64,000 nt of DNA from Terriglobus albidus (GCF_008000815.1 NZ_CP042806.1:1674001-1738000); one strand, 5' to 3'; shown: positions 24,925 through 33,678, numbered from the stretch's first letter. Notes: a model not told the origin generated them from the letters alone. Program-made: numbers and translations.

Positions 24925-26343
24925 TTAGTGAGCTGGGACGAGGATGAGGACACCGTTGCGTTGCAAGAGGGGTGTGTAGTTCTTGCGGATGATTTCGAGC
25001 ATCTCCGGTGTGAACCGATTGGCATCGGTATCAGCTTTGGTGAGATCGATCGATTTGTCCAGTTGAATGGCGGCGATTTGGCGGTTTGCGAGCCGGCTGT
25101 AGAGCGGTGACGGATCGAGTTTGCCCAACTGGATGAAGCGTGTCGCGTTGAAAGGGTCGTAGAGATAGGGCTTGCCCGCCTCCGCGCAGAGCAGCAGCGA
25201 CTCGCAGATTGTGGGACCGGGAGTTTGCCGCAAGACAGCGAGTGACTCACGATATGTCTGTTGTTGTTGACGCAGATGGCGGAGATCGCGAATGGGAAGA
25301 CTTGTCTCGTTGTTGATGAAGAGCGGGAGCAGCGGCCAGAGAGCGATGGCCATCGGGAGATAAGTCAATGGCGACGCGGCTTCGCGCACTTCATCGAGGA
25401 AGATGCCAATCAACAACACCATGGCCAGCAGCGTGTCGAAGAGGGAGTTGGTGGCGACTCCAACTCCACCGGCAAAGAAGAGATTCAACACAAACGCGCA
25501 TGCGAGCCAGATTCCGGTGATGCGAAGCGCAGGGTATCGGCGCGAGCGCCATGCCGTGATGCCGGAGAGCATGAGGAGAGGGATCAGCGGGCCAAGGGTG
25601 CCAATGCCGTTATCGAAGGCGTGATGCAGGGAGTATCCGCGGCCTGCGAGCAGGTTGGTGAGAAATGCCGAGCCCGCGAAGTGTTGGTTGATCCACAGCG
25701 AAAGCACGGTGGCCGGCATCGCTGTACCCAGGAAAAGAGTTAATCCACGCCAGCGGCGCGCCACCAGAAGATCCAGCGTGACAGCGAGCGGAATGTCGAT
25801 AAGGTTGTGCTTGATATTTCCAGCGAAGACGAAGAGTAGTGCCATCAAGACAATCGCCGCTGGACGTTCGCGAAAGCGCAGATAGAGATAGAACGCTGCG
25901 AGAAAGAAAGGCGTTGCAAAAAGCTGGGGATCGTATTGCCCGATGTAACTGGGGGCGGAGGCCCCGACGACGCTGATGGTGAGTAGCGCGGTGAAGACGG
26001 CGGCATAGCGCGATCCTGCGAGATGCCGAACCATCGCACCCAGAAGCAGCGCGGAACAGACCAGGCCAACGATAGACAAGGCGCGCCCGGTATAGAGCAG
26101 ATCGCCGGTCAGGTGCGAGAGCCACGCGGAGATATAAAACGACAGCGCGGGATAATTAACGGTATGCCATCCGAAACGCTCGGCATAGAGCGGCTGGTGC
26201 AGCAGGACGGTACGGGCGTTATAGAGATTCCAACCCTCGTTGTAGCCGACTTCAAGCTGCATACCGGAACGCATCACCGGAACAAACGCGGTGTAAGCGG
26301 CAACCAGAACTGCTGCGAGAAGCTGCTTGTGAGAGCGCTGCAT
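24925..26343 (-). CDS. GT-C-like (GT39/ArnT-type) membrane glycosyltransferase
   Basis: The 472-residue product has about 11 hydrophobic segments, begins MQRSHKQLLAAVLVAAYTAF, and has an early acidic loop (LEVGYNEGWNLYNARTVLLHQ) like the Asp/Glu of GT-C enzymes that bind lipid-linked sugars. HTVNYPALSFYISAW and TSLPIRDLRHLRQQQQTY follow. The last 100 residues form a soluble domain. It is 11 bases downstream of a GT2-GtrA fusion gene, the usual partner that makes or flips polyprenyl-phosphate sugar. The start at 26343 was chosen over a longer frame. Sugar and acceptor are unknown. Confidence 0.75.
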   Translation of the reverse strand: MQRSHKQLLAAVLVAAYTAFVPVMRSGMQLEVGYNEGWNLYNARTVLLHQPLYAERFGWHTVNYPALSFYISAWLSHLTGDLLYTGRALSIVGLVCSALLLGAMVRHLAGSRYAAVFTALLTISVVGASAPSYIGQYDPQLFATPFFLAAFYLYLRFRERPAAIVLMALLFVFAGNIKHNLIDIPLAVTLDLLVARRWRGLTLFLGTAMPATVLSLWINQHFAGSAFLTNLLAGRGYSLHHAFDNGIGTLGPLIPLLMLSGITAWRSRRYPALRITGIWLACAFVLNLFFAGGVGVATNSLFDTLLAMVLLIGIFLDEVREAASPLTYLPMAIALWPLLPLFINNETSLPIRDLRHLRQQQQTYRESLAVLRQTPGPTICESLLLCAEAGKPYLYDPFNATRFIQLGKLDPSPLYSRLANRQIAAIQLDKSIDLTKADTDANRFTPEMLEIIRKNYTPLLQRNGVLILVPAH

Positions 26344-26354
26344 CCTTACGGAGT

Positions 26355-27506
26355 TTAGCTGGAGAGGCTCACCGCGCGCCGTGTTTGTGGCGCTTCCCAG
26401 GTAAATATCTGGGTTATGGCGTAGTTCCACACAGAACCGATAGCGATGCCCGCGAGTGCAGCCAGCGCCCATGGCGTGTGCGAGAGTTGGAGGCGGTTGG
26501 CATAGGAGACAGAAAAGATGGCGCCAAGAGCACAAAGCATGAGGAAACGGAGGTAGCCGGTCCAGGCACGGGGGCCGCGCAGGCGGCTTTGCTGCAACGC
26601 ATTATTGACCGCGAAGTTGGTGCTCATCGCGGCGATGGCGGCAACCGCCTGTGAGGTGAGAAAACTCGAATGCAGACCGAGATACATGGCCGCCAGAACA
26701 GCGAAATGAACCAGAAGGCCGCTGGCGCCGGTGAGCGCGAAGAGCGTGAGGCGCGGGCAGAGATGTCCACCGGTGAGTTTGTTCACGATGAGGAATAGAT
26801 ACTCGACGGCGACATAGAACGAGAGCTTGGACTGGCCATGCATGCGCGTACGGAAGCGATAACCAATTTCGCCGATGCGCGGCTTGCGATCGCTGGAGGC
26901 CAGCAGATCGAGCAGGATCTTGAAGCCGCCGGTCTGCAAGCGAGGAGCGGCGGAGCGGAAGAAGTCGTCCCGCACCAGGAAGAAGCCGCTCATCGGATCG
27001 GAGACCTCGCATTGACAGACAGAGCGCGAGAGCTGCGCGCTGAGCTGGCTGATGCGGACACGGATCCGTGCAAAGTTTCCCATGCTGCCGCCATGGGCGT
27101 TACGTGTTCCGATCACCAGGTCAAGATGCTCGCGGTGCATCTTCTCGATCATGCGGGGGAGGGCAGACTCATCGTGTTGCATGTCCGCATCCATCACCGC
27201 AAGCATTGGTGCGGTGGATGCCATCATGCCTTCGATCACGGCCGAGGAAAGACCGCGGCGGCCGATGCGATGGATAAGGCGGATGCGGCTATCCTGACGG
27301 GCAAGTTGGCGGACCACATCCGCAGTACCGTCCGGGGAGTTGTCATCCACAACGATGATCTCGTGCGGCATGTTTCCCAGGACTGTCTGCGTGCGGCGGA
27401 TCGCTTCGACGATATTGGCGCGCTCGTTGTAAGTCGGCAGAATCACCGCAAGTTCAACGGCGTTTGATGCTTGTTGCAAATCGAGTTGGACAGCAAAATC
27501 GCTCAT
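26355..27506 (-). CDS. GT2 glycosyltransferase fused to a GtrA domain
   Basis: The 383-residue product has an N-terminal GT2 domain like dolichol-phosphate-mannose synthase (AVILPTYNERANIVEAI, VVDDNSPDGTADV, DADMQHDE, MSGFFLVRDDFF) and a C-terminal GtrA membrane domain of four helices (about 250-370, LFALTGASGLLVHFAVLAAM). This layout is used to make polyprenyl-phosphate sugars and flip them. It heads the operon with the GT-C-like gene downstream. The pair lies between two inverted single arms of an octamer repeat (24743, 27676). Confidence 0.88.
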   Translation of the reverse strand: MSDFAVQLDLQQASNAVELAVILPTYNERANIVEAIRRTQTVLGNMPHEIIVVDDNSPDGTADVVRQLARQDSRIRLIHRIGRRGLSSAVIEGMMASTAPMLAVMDADMQHDESALPRMIEKMHREHLDLVIGTRNAHGGSMGNFARIRVRISQLSAQLSRSVCQCEVSDPMSGFFLVRDDFFRSAAPRLQTGGFKILLDLLASSDRKPRIGEIGYRFRTRMHGQSKLSFYVAVEYLFLIVNKLTGGHLCPRLTLFALTGASGLLVHFAVLAAMYLGLHSSFLTSQAVAAIAAMSTNFAVNNALQQSRLRGPRAWTGYLRFLMLCALGAIFSVSYANRLQLSHTPWALAALAGIAIGSVWNYAITQIFTWEAPQTRRAVSLSS

Positions 27507-27655
27507 GCTTCAGGTCCTGGCAGGATTCGCGCTTTAGAGTGCGTGACCCGCTGTACCTGTTTTTGTTGCGGAGCAAACGGAATTGATTACACCCCGCGCC
27601 GGATTTGTCTCTATTGAAGCGGGCCTTCAGCACTTTTACATTTTTGGGGTCGGAT

Positions 27656-27697
27656 ACCTGGGGCATTGCCCAGGTCCAATCATTCAATTCTTCAATC
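27656..27697. repeat. Octamer-periodic arm (inverted) with adjoining hairpin
   Basis: ACCTGGG..GCCCAGGT forms a short hairpin at 27656-27675. It is followed at 27676-27697 by the complement of TTGAAGAA-TTGAATGA-TTGG (8-bp period). It lies directly past the stop of the gene at 27699-28586 and could serve as its terminator. Confidence 0.6.
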
Positions 27698-27698
27698 C

Positions 27699-28586
27699 CT
27701 AGTGCATCTGGAACCGGATGGCTGTGCCGATCTCTGTAGCCTGTGGCTTGCCGTTGACCATGCCAGGGCGGAAGCGGTACTGGAGCACTGCGGCGACAGC
27801 GGCTTCATCCAGGCCGAGACCGGCAGGCTGGGCGATCTGTGGTTTGCTGACCGAGCCATCGGCATTGACGGTGAAGCGGACGATGACGACGGCAGCATAC
27901 TTCAGCCTCCGGGCGGCGGGCGTGAAGTCGGGGTTGGCGCCGGAGAGCAGCGTCGGTTGAGTGCTGCTGCCGGAGGTTGTCTGGTTCTGGTCTTGTCCGG
28001 AGAAGGTCCCCAGAGAGGCATAGTGCTTCAGGTCAGGACCGCGCAGGCGGGAGGCTTCAGGCAGAGGAGGCTCGTTGTGGCCAAAGAACTGCGTGGCCGC
28101 TGTCTGCCAGTAGATAGGCAGGCGGGGAGCGAGGTCGTTGACGCTGTCTGCGAAGATGGCGTCGAGGGCGGCGGCGTAGTCGCCGGATGATGGCGGACTG
28201 ATGTGGAACTGAAGGGGCTCAGCACCGCTGCGGTCTGCGGGGGCCTCGGCCAAGGTAAGGATGGGCACCCAGCGGATAGCTCCGCGGGCTTTGGCGTCGA
28301 TCTCCAGGCCCATGCGGTGCCCTTCGAGCTGGAGCCCGTTCTTGAGTAGCTTGATGTGGTCGATTTTGACTCCGGCGAGGGTAAAAGGGAGCTCCGGATA
28401 GTCGTTCAGCGGGCGACCGTCGGCGGTGAACCAGAGGTTCGCGCCCTGCCAGCAGCCACGCAGCAGGAACTGCCGGCCGGAGAGACGTTTTGTGAGGGCC
28501 GCCTCGGTGGACTGGGCTACGGCGGAGGAACCCGTCAGGGAGAACAAGGCAAGCAGTGCAACGGAGAGGGAGAAAAAGCGCCGCAT
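27699..28586 (-). CDS. Exported TonB C-terminal-domain protein
   Basis: The 295-residue product has a signal peptide (MRRFFSLSVALLALFSLTGS). It has a middle region without a recognised domain (about 30-200) and a C-terminal TonB-like domain: IVRFTVNADGSVSKPQIAQP, DEAAVAAVLQYRFRPGMVNG, ATEIGTAIRFQMH. A Gln/Ser-rich linker (DQNQTTSGSSTQ) separates them. No membrane anchor apart from the signal is seen. The start at 28586 begins the signal peptide. The next gene upstream (28639) carries another TonB-C domain, so these may be co-expressed. Confidence 0.82.
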   Translation of the reverse strand: MRRFFSLSVALLALFSLTGSSAVAQSTEAALTKRLSGRQFLLRGCWQGANLWFTADGRPLNDYPELPFTLAGVKIDHIKLLKNGLQLEGHRMGLEIDAKARGAIRWVPILTLAEAPADRSGAEPLQFHISPPSSGDYAAALDAIFADSVNDLAPRLPIYWQTAATQFFGHNEPPLPEASRLRGPDLKHYASLGTFSGQDQNQTTSGSSTQPTLLSGANPDFTPAARRLKYAAVVIVRFTVNADGSVSKPQIAQPAGLGLDEAAVAAVLQYRFRPGMVNGKPQATEIGTAIRFQMH

Positions 28587-28638
28587 GGGGGCAGGGTACC
28601 GGATGTGGGCGGGATGGAACAATCCGGTTGGGACTCGA

Positions 28639-29013
28639 TCAGAACGGGGCGAGGTGGAAGCTCTGGGTCATTTTGACGGCGACCGGGGTTCCATCGGCTC
28701 GGTGAGCTGGCCGAAAGACGGACTGACGAATCGCGTTCAGCGCGTCAGTGTCGATGCCGTATCCGGAGGGGTGAGTCACGCGTAGGCAGCGCGGTATTCC
28801 ATGGGAATCCACCAAAAATTCGACAACGACCTCATGGACGTAGAGGGAACCCTTTGGCGGGGAAGGAAGGCTAAGTGCACTACGAAGCTCGGGTGACGTG
28901 ATTCCGTTTCCGGGAGAGAGAATCGGTTCGTCGAGCTTGCAGGCAGGTTCGGTGGCCCACAGGCTCATCGTGCATGCCGCCAGAACCGCTCCGCCGATCC
29001 AATAGCGCGTCAT
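28639..29013 (-). CDS. Small exported TonB C-terminal-domain protein
   Basis: The 124-residue product begins MTRYWIGGAVLAACTMSLWA, a short signal peptide, followed by a TonB-like C-terminal domain (HEVVVEFLVDSHGIPRCLRV, DALNAIRQSVFRPAHRADGT). It has two Cys (ACKLDE and PRCLRV) that could form a disulphide. It precedes a larger TonB-C gene by about 50 bases on the same strand. This is the fourth stand-alone TonB-C protein in the window. Function unproven. Confidence 0.78.
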   Translation of the reverse strand: MTRYWIGGAVLAACTMSLWATEPACKLDEPILSPGNGITSPELRSALSLPSPPKGSLYVHEVVVEFLVDSHGIPRCLRVTHPSGYGIDTDALNAIRQSVFRPAHRADGTPVAVKMTQSFHLAPF

Positions 29014-29363
29014 TGCGGAAAAGTGTAGCCTGATTTTGGCCCGGGACGTATCAAGATTGACTCCTCCAGCAAAGTGGGCTACTGTTAAAGCTCGCGCAGT
29101 TCTGCGTCTTTTTGAGGCGAGAACTCCGCCGTGGATCCACCTGGGGCAGCCTGGGGTGAATGGGCAGAAAAGCCGTTCGATCGGCGATGAGGCCCGACTC
29201 CTGGTAGCGTCCGCTTGACGGACAAGGGACCCCGAAAGCACCCACTGCATTGAGCGCAAGTCCACCTGGCAGGTCCGGGCGCATCTTTCTTGCCCCGTTT
29301 TGGCCGTGTGGAAGCGAGATTTTAGTCGTTTTTCGTAGGATTTTGGTTTCAGGAGAAGCAGCA
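29014..29363 (+). other. Long leader region upstream of rplM
   Basis: The 350 bases hold a probable sigma70 promoter at 29057-29085 and then about 270 bases of possible leader before the rplM start. Several short GC-rich hairpins could form, but I cannot identify a known leader family by eye. A small open frame at 29036-29218 has no ribosome site or family resemblance and is probably not a gene. Confidence 0.5.
29057..29085 (+). promoter_or_regulatory. Probable sigma70 promoter of rplM-rpsI
   Basis: TTGACT at 29057-29062 and TACTGT at 29080-29085 are separated by 17 bases, the ideal spacing. Transcription from it would give a leader of about 270 bases to rplM. Confidence 0.5.
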
Positions 29364-29798
29364 ATGTCGACGTTTGTGCCCGGCGCAAAGGACATCAATC
29401 GCAAGTGGTTCGTGGTGGACGCGACCGACAAGACCCTTGGACGTCTTGCCAGCAGCGCGGCGAACATTCTTACCGGCAAGAACAGCCCGAAGTACACCCC
29501 GTACATCGATACGGGCGATCACGTCATCGTGATCAACGCGGAGAAGATCAAGCTGACCGGTCTGAAGAGCCAGCAGAAGATCTATCGCCGCTACACCGGG
29601 TTCCCCGGCGGTCTGCGCGAGGAAGCGTTCGACAAGCTGTTGGCGCGCAAGCCCGAAGCGATCGTTGAAGAGGCGATCAAGGGCATGCTGCCCAAGTCGA
29701 AGCTGGGCCGCCAGATGGCGACCAAGCTGAAGGTTTACCGCGGAGACAAGCATCCGCATCTGGCCCAGCAGCCTGAGGCTGTTGAGCTGACTGCATAA
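29364..29798 (+). CDS. rplM: 50S ribosomal protein L13
   Basis: The 144-residue product begins [20 protein letters not shown] and has the L13 signature region [20 protein letters not shown] and [19 protein letters not shown]. It binds 23S rRNA early in 50S assembly. An AGGAG site lies 8 bases before the ATG at 29364. rpsI follows 22 bases downstream, the standard bacterial pair, and the two are one operon. Confidence 0.97.
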   Translation: MSTFVPGAKDINRKWFVVDATDKTLGRLASSAANILTGKNSPKYTPYIDTGDHVIVINAEKIKLTGLKSQQKIYRRYTGFPGGLREEAFDKLLARKPEAIVEEAIKGMLPKSKLGRQMATKLKVYRGDKHPHLAQQPEAVELTA

Positions 29799-29820
29799 CG
29801 GTAGAGGATTCGAGAGGATT

Positions 29821-30216
29821 ATGGCGGATTTGGTTCAGTACTATGGCACGGGTCGCCGCAAGTCGGCGATCGCGCGTGTTTTTCTGCGTCCGGGATCGGG
29901 CGAGTTCACGGTCAACGGCAAGCCCCGTGACGTATACTTCGTGACCGAGCAGCAGCGTGCTTCAGCGAAGCGCACCCTGCAGACTGCTCAGCTCGAGGGG
30001 CAGTTCGACGTGGTGACGACGGTTGCCGGCGGCGGCGTTGCCGCTCAGGCAGATGCCGTGAAGATGGGCATCGCCCGCGCTCTGCTCGAGGTGAACCCCG
30101 AGCTGCGTAAGACCCTGAAGGCCGATGGCCTGCTGACCCGTGACGCCCGCGCCAAGGAGCGTAAGAAGTACGGTCAGAAGGGCGCCCGCAAGCGCTTCCA
30201 GTTCAGCAAGCGCTAG
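29821..30216 (+). CDS. rpsI: 30S ribosomal protein S9
   Basis: The 131-residue product starts [20 protein letters not shown] and ends with the invariant S9 tail [16 protein letters not shown], whose Lys-Arg end reaches the P-site t[23 protein letters not shown] is the conserved middle. It follows rplM after 22 bases. A GC-rich hairpin lies beyond it, before rpsB. Confidence 0.97.
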   Translation: MADLVQYYGTGRRKSAIARVFLRPGSGEFTVNGKPRDVYFVTEQQRASAKRTLQTAQLEGQFDVVTTVAGGGVAAQADAVKMGIARALLEVNPELRKTLKADGLLTRDARAKERKKYGQKGARKRFQFSKR

Positions 30217-30242
30217 TCGCTGGCTTCTGGTTTTGGTTTGAC

Positions 30243-30266
30243 CCGGCGGCAGCTTCGGTTGCCGCC
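30243..30266 (+). terminator. GC-rich hairpin between rpsI and rpsB
   Basis: CGGCGGCA and TTGCCGCCG pair around the loop GCTTCGG, 27 bases past rpsI. There is no T tract (CAAGTAG follows), so it may only pause transcription or mark a processing point. Confidence 0.5.
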
Positions 30267-30347
30267 GGCAAGTAGTTCAATTTCCCACGAACGGGATCAA
30301 TCGGCCGCTCTGTTGTACCGGCTCGATGACCTGATGAAGGAGCCTCA

Positions 30348-31247
30348 ATGGCAACGATTACGATGAAGGAGCTGCTCGAAGCAGGCGTACACTTCGGGCA
30401 CCAGACCAAGCGCTGGAATCCGAAGATGAAGGAGTACATCTTCGGCGAGCGTAACGGTATTTACATCATTGACCTGCAGAAGACCTTGAAGATGTTCAAG
30501 GAAGCTGCGAAGTTCGTCACCGACATGACGTCTTCGGGCAAGACCGTTCTGTTCGTCGGCACCAAGCGCCAGGCTCAGGACGCCATCGCTGAGGAAGCCG
30601 AGCGCGCCGGTATGCCGTTCATCAACAACCGCTGGCTTGGCGGTCTGCTGACGAACTGGGTTACGGTGCAGAAGTCGGTCAAGCGTCTGCAGGAGCTGGA
30701 CGAGATGTCGACCGACGGCCGTTATGAGCTGATGACGAAGAAGGAAGTCATCCGCCTGGAGCGCGAACGCAAGCACCTGAATGCCAACCTCCGTGGCATC
30801 AAGAACATGCGCCGCCTGCCGGATGCGATCTTCATCGTCGACTCGAACAACGAAGCTATCGCCGTTTCTGAAGCCCGCAAGCTGGGTATCCCGGTGGTTG
30901 CCGTTGTCGACACGAACTGCGACCCCACCGTGGTTGACTATGTCATCCCCGGCAACGACGACGCGCTCCGCGCCATCCGTCTGTTTACGACCAAGATCGC
31001 CGATGCCGCCTATGAGGGCGTGCAGATGGTTGGCGACAAGGCGTTTGCCGACGAGTACCAGGATGTGACCCCGGTTGAGACCGCGTCGCACTTCCTCGGT
31101 GAGGACGGCGAAGAAGGCGATGTCGTAGCTGCTGCTCCGGAAGCTGCGGTTGAAGAAGAAGAGACCGTCGATCTGGAAGCTGCCCTGGGTGGCGGCATCC
31201 GCAAGACGGAGAGCGAGACTGAGGTTACCGCCGAAGCCGGCGCCTAA
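30348..31247 (+). CDS. rpsB: 30S ribosomal protein S2
   Basis: The 299-residue product starts [20 protein letters not shown] and has the S2 signatures [32 protein letters not shown] and [16 protein letters not shown]. It is longer than E. coli S2 (241 residues) because of an acidic C-terminal tail of about 55 residues ([20 protein letters not shown]...). GGAG lies before the start. A terminator-like hairpin separates it from tsf, its usual partner. Confidence 0.96.
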   Translation: MATITMKELLEAGVHFGHQTKRWNPKMKEYIFGERNGIYIIDLQKTLKMFKEAAKFVTDMTSSGKTVLFVGTKRQAQDAIAEEAERAGMPFINNRWLGGLLTNWVTVQKSVKRLQELDEMSTDGRYELMTKKEVIRLERERKHLNANLRGIKNMRRLPDAIFIVDSNNEAIAVSEARKLGIPVVAVVDTNCDPTVVDYVIPGNDDALRAIRLFTTKIADAAYEGVQMVGDKAFADEYQDVTPVETASHFLGEDGEEGDVVAAAPEAAVEEEETVDLEAALGGGIRKTESETEVTAEAGA

Positions 31248-31270
31248 GCAGATCACGAACTTTCACAAGG

Positions 31271-31309
31271 GAGCGTGGCTGCCGGTTCAATGGCAACCAC
31301 GCTCTTTTT
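31271..31309 (+). terminator. Terminator between rpsB and tsf
   Basis: GAGCGTGGCTGCC and GGCAACCACGCTC pair with one mismatch around the 8-base loop GGTTCAAT, followed by TTTTTG. It lies 24 bases past the rpsB stop. It should reduce read-through into tsf. Confidence 0.85.
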
Positions 31310-31393
31310 GTATGCCTGCCGCGTAACCGGGTATTGATGTGCGCGGGATGGCAGATCAACGAAGATTTGAACGGAAAAGAAGGGAAATGGAAC

Positions 31394-32059
31394 ATGGCGA
31401 CTGAGACTGCAAAGATCGACGCAAAGCTGGTAAAGGAACTCCGCGAGAAGAGCGGCGCTCCCATGGGCGACTGCCTGAAGGCGCTGCAGGAAGCCAAGGG
31501 CGATATGGAAGAGGCATTTGTCGTGCTGCGTAAGCGCGGCATGGCTTCCGCGGCCAAGAAGGCTTCGCGCTCGACCAACGAGGGTCTGGTGGGCAGCTAC
31601 ATCCACGCCGGCGGCAAGATCGGCGTTCTGCTGGAGCTGAACTGCGAGTCCGACTTCGTTGCCCGCACGGATGACTTTCAGGAGCTGCTGAAGGACATCG
31701 CGATGCATATCGCCGCTACCGATCCTCGCTATGTCGGCAAGGAAGAGGTTACGGCCGAGGACATCGAGCGCGAGAAGGAGATCTTCCGCGCCCAGGCTGC
31801 CGCCAGCGGCAAGCCGGCCAACATCATCGAGAAGATGCTCGAGGGCAAGATGGGCAAATTCTACGAGGAGGTCTGCCTGCTGGAGCAGCCCTTCATCAAG
31901 GAGCAGTCGGTCACCATCGCGCAGCTTATCGCGCAGAAGATCGGCAAGCTTGGCGAGAATATCTCGGTTCGCCGCTTTGCCCGCTTCAAGATCGGCGAGT
32001 CCAACTGGACCGTCGCGACCACCAAGCTCGCCGCTTCGACGGAGGAAGCACAGGCATAA
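31394..32059 (+). CDS. tsf: Elongation factor Ts
   Basis: The 221-residue product starts MATETAKIDAKLVKELREKS and has the EF-Ts signatures LREKSGAPMGDCLKAL and GKIGVLLELNCESDFVAR (the TDFV-like motif that contacts EF-Tu). It is shorter than the E. coli protein (283 residues), like the short form known from Thermus, lacking most of the second core subdomain. It exchanges GDP for GTP on EF-Tu. The chosen ATG at 31394 begins the conserved N-terminal domain. A strong terminator follows. Confidence 0.95.
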   Translation: MATETAKIDAKLVKELREKSGAPMGDCLKALQEAKGDMEEAFVVLRKRGMASAAKKASRSTNEGLVGSYIHAGGKIGVLLELNCESDFVARTDDFQELLKDIAMHIAATDPRYVGKEEVTAEDIEREKEIFRAQAAASGKPANIIEKMLEGKMGKFYEEVCLLEQPFIKEQSVTIAQLIAQKIGKLGENISVRRFARFKIGESNWTVATTKLAASTEEAQA

Positions 32060-32086
32060 GTCTGCGCTTCAACTCTGCACCAGACG

Positions 32087-32112
32087 AGGCCCGGCGACAG
32101 CCGGGCCTTTTT
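32087..32112 (+). terminator. Terminator of tsf
   Basis: AGGCCCGGC-gaca-GCCGGGCCTTTTTA is a perfect stem-loop with a T5 tract, 28 bases past the tsf stop. Confidence 0.9.
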
Positions 32113-32205
32113 ACTTTGCCGCCAAGGCGATTCGCGCCACAGCGGCACTCAGCCTCGGTTCCCGCGCTTGCTCAGCGCGGAGATCAGACAGAAAGGAGAG
32201 CAGCA

Positions 32206-33387
32206 ATGCAGTTGGTAGATAACATCCCGGTATGGGGAAAGCATGAAGAGAACACGCTGGAGCAGGCAAAGGTCTGTGCCCGCCACGCAGACTATATGGC
32301 CCTGATGGCCGATGGCCATCTCGGTTACGGCGTGCCGATCGGCGGAGTGATCGCAAGCGAGGGCCGTATCAGCCCTACGGCTGTTGGATTCGATATCGCG
32401 TGCGGAAACAAAGCCGTGCGTCTGGATATTCCGGGCAGTGAAGTGCGGCAGAACATCGCGCGCATCATGGATGACGTGTGGAATACGCTCTCCTTCGGTG
32501 TTGGCCGCAGGAACAACGAGGATGTGGATCATGCGATCTTCGCGAAGGACGGCCATCCGGGCTGGGATACCGACGCCGCGAAGCCTCTGAAGCGTAAGGC
32601 GCAGGCACAGTTGGGCACCATCGGCAGCGGCAACCACTACGTCGATCTGTTTGTCGACGAGCAGGATCGCGCGTGGGTTGGTGTGCACTTCGGCTCGCGT
32701 GGCCTGGGTCACGGCATTGCGACCTGGTTCCTGAAGGCTGCGGGCGCGAAGGACGGCATGATGGTTGATCCTGTCTTTCTGGACGTGACCAGTGATCTAG
32801 GAGCGCAGTATGTCGCCGCGATGCAGTTGGGCGGAGCCTATGCGTACGCAGGGCGTGACTGGGTGTGCGGCCGTGTGGCTCGCATGCTGGGTGCGAACGT
32901 GGTGGAAGAGGTCCATAACCACCACAACTTCGCCTGGCTGGAAGAGCACGGCGGCAAGCAGATGTGGGTCTGCCGCAAGGGCGCCACGCCTGCGTTTCCG
33001 GGACAGAAGGGCTTCGTCGGCGGCACGATGGGAGAGCAGTCAGTGATTCTGGAGGGTGTGGACTCTCCGGACTCGAAGACGGCGCTGTACTCCACCGTGC
33101 ACGGCGCGGGCCGCGTGATGGGCCGTAAGCAGGCTGCCGGTGTGTACGACCGCAAGACCGGGGTGTGTAAGCGTCCCGGGCTGGTGACGCCGCAGATGAT
33201 GCAGGAGTGGCTGCAGGCATCCGGTGTGGTGCTGCGTGGCGGAGGGCTGGATGAAAGTCCGCACTGCTACAAGCGTCTGCACGAGGTGATCGCGGAACAT
33301 GGCGACACGGTGCGTGTGCTGCATACGCTGACTCCGCTGGGCGTGGCCATGGCGGGAGCAAACGAGTTTGATCCGTACAAGGATTGA
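32206..33387 (+). CDS. rtcB: RtcB-family RNA ligase
   Basis: The 393-residue product has the RtcB metal and guanylate motifs in order: ADGHLGYGVPIGGV, GFDIACGNKAVR, GSGNHYVDLF, HFGSRGLGHG, HNHHNFAW, RKGATPAF and STVHGAGR (nucleophile His). The second differs from the common GVDIGCGM. The C-terminal VVLRGGGLDESPHCYKRL is also present. RtcB joins RNA ends bearing 2',3'-cyclic or 3' phosphate and 5'-OH. An AAGGAG site precedes the ATG at 32206. No archease gene is adjacent. It lies between tsf and a terminator, so it is a single-gene unit. Confidence 0.9.
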   Translation: MQLVDNIPVWGKHEENTLEQAKVCARHADYMALMADGHLGYGVPIGGVIASEGRISPTAVGFDIACGNKAVRLDIPGSEVRQNIARIMDDVWNTLSFGVGRRNNEDVDHAIFAKDGHPGWDTDAAKPLKRKAQAQLGTIGSGNHYVDLFVDEQDRAWVGVHFGSRGLGHGIATWFLKAAGAKDGMMVDPVFLDVTSDLGAQYVAAMQLGGAYAYAGRDWVCGRVARMLGANVVEEVHNHHNFAWLEEHGGKQMWVCRKGATPAFPGQKGFVGGTMGEQSVILEGVDSPDSKTALYSTVHGAGRVMGRKQAAGVYDRKTGVCKRPGLVTPQMMQEWLQASGVVLRGGGLDESPHCYKRLHEVIAEHGDTVRVLHTLTPLGVAMAGANEFDPYKD

Positions 33388-33392
33388 ACGAC

Positions 33393-33422
33393 AAGAAGCC
33401 CGGCGAAAGCCGGGCCTTCTTG
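33393..33422 (+). terminator. Terminator of rtcB
   Basis: AAGAAGCCCGGC-gaaa-GCCGGGCCTTCTT is a near-perfect stem with a GAAA loop, 6 bases past the rtcB stop. Confidence 0.8.
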
Positions 33423-33505
33423 TAGTACTACCCATACTCTGGGTACCCTGTTGGGGTGGTCACGCGTAGCGTGAGTGGGAGATTCGAGGCGAAGCTCGAA
33501 TAGTC

Positions 33506-33657
33506 TTTTCGTTTGTTATCCCGTAGGGATCTGCTTTTCTCTTACCTAATTGAGAAGCATCGGTTGAGAAGCAGATTTCTCCGCTCCCGTTGGTCGATCC
33601 ACCCCGACCAGCAAGCTGGTCGGGGACCCCGGTCGCTACGAAATGACAGACAAAGGC
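33506..33657. repeat. TGTCATCCCGTAGGGATC family, two-arm copy with nested hairpin
   Basis: The left arm reads TTTCGTTTGTTATCCCGTAG..CTGCTTTT and the right arm AGAAGCAGATTTCTCCGCTC..CGCTACGAAATGACAGACAAA. The right arm is interrupted by a second inverted repeat (ACCCCGACCAGC / GCTGGTCGGGG). Similar copies lie at 24850, 56605 and 57991. Confidence 0.65.
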
Positions 33658-33678
33658 GTTTCGAGCTGAGTTCGAACA

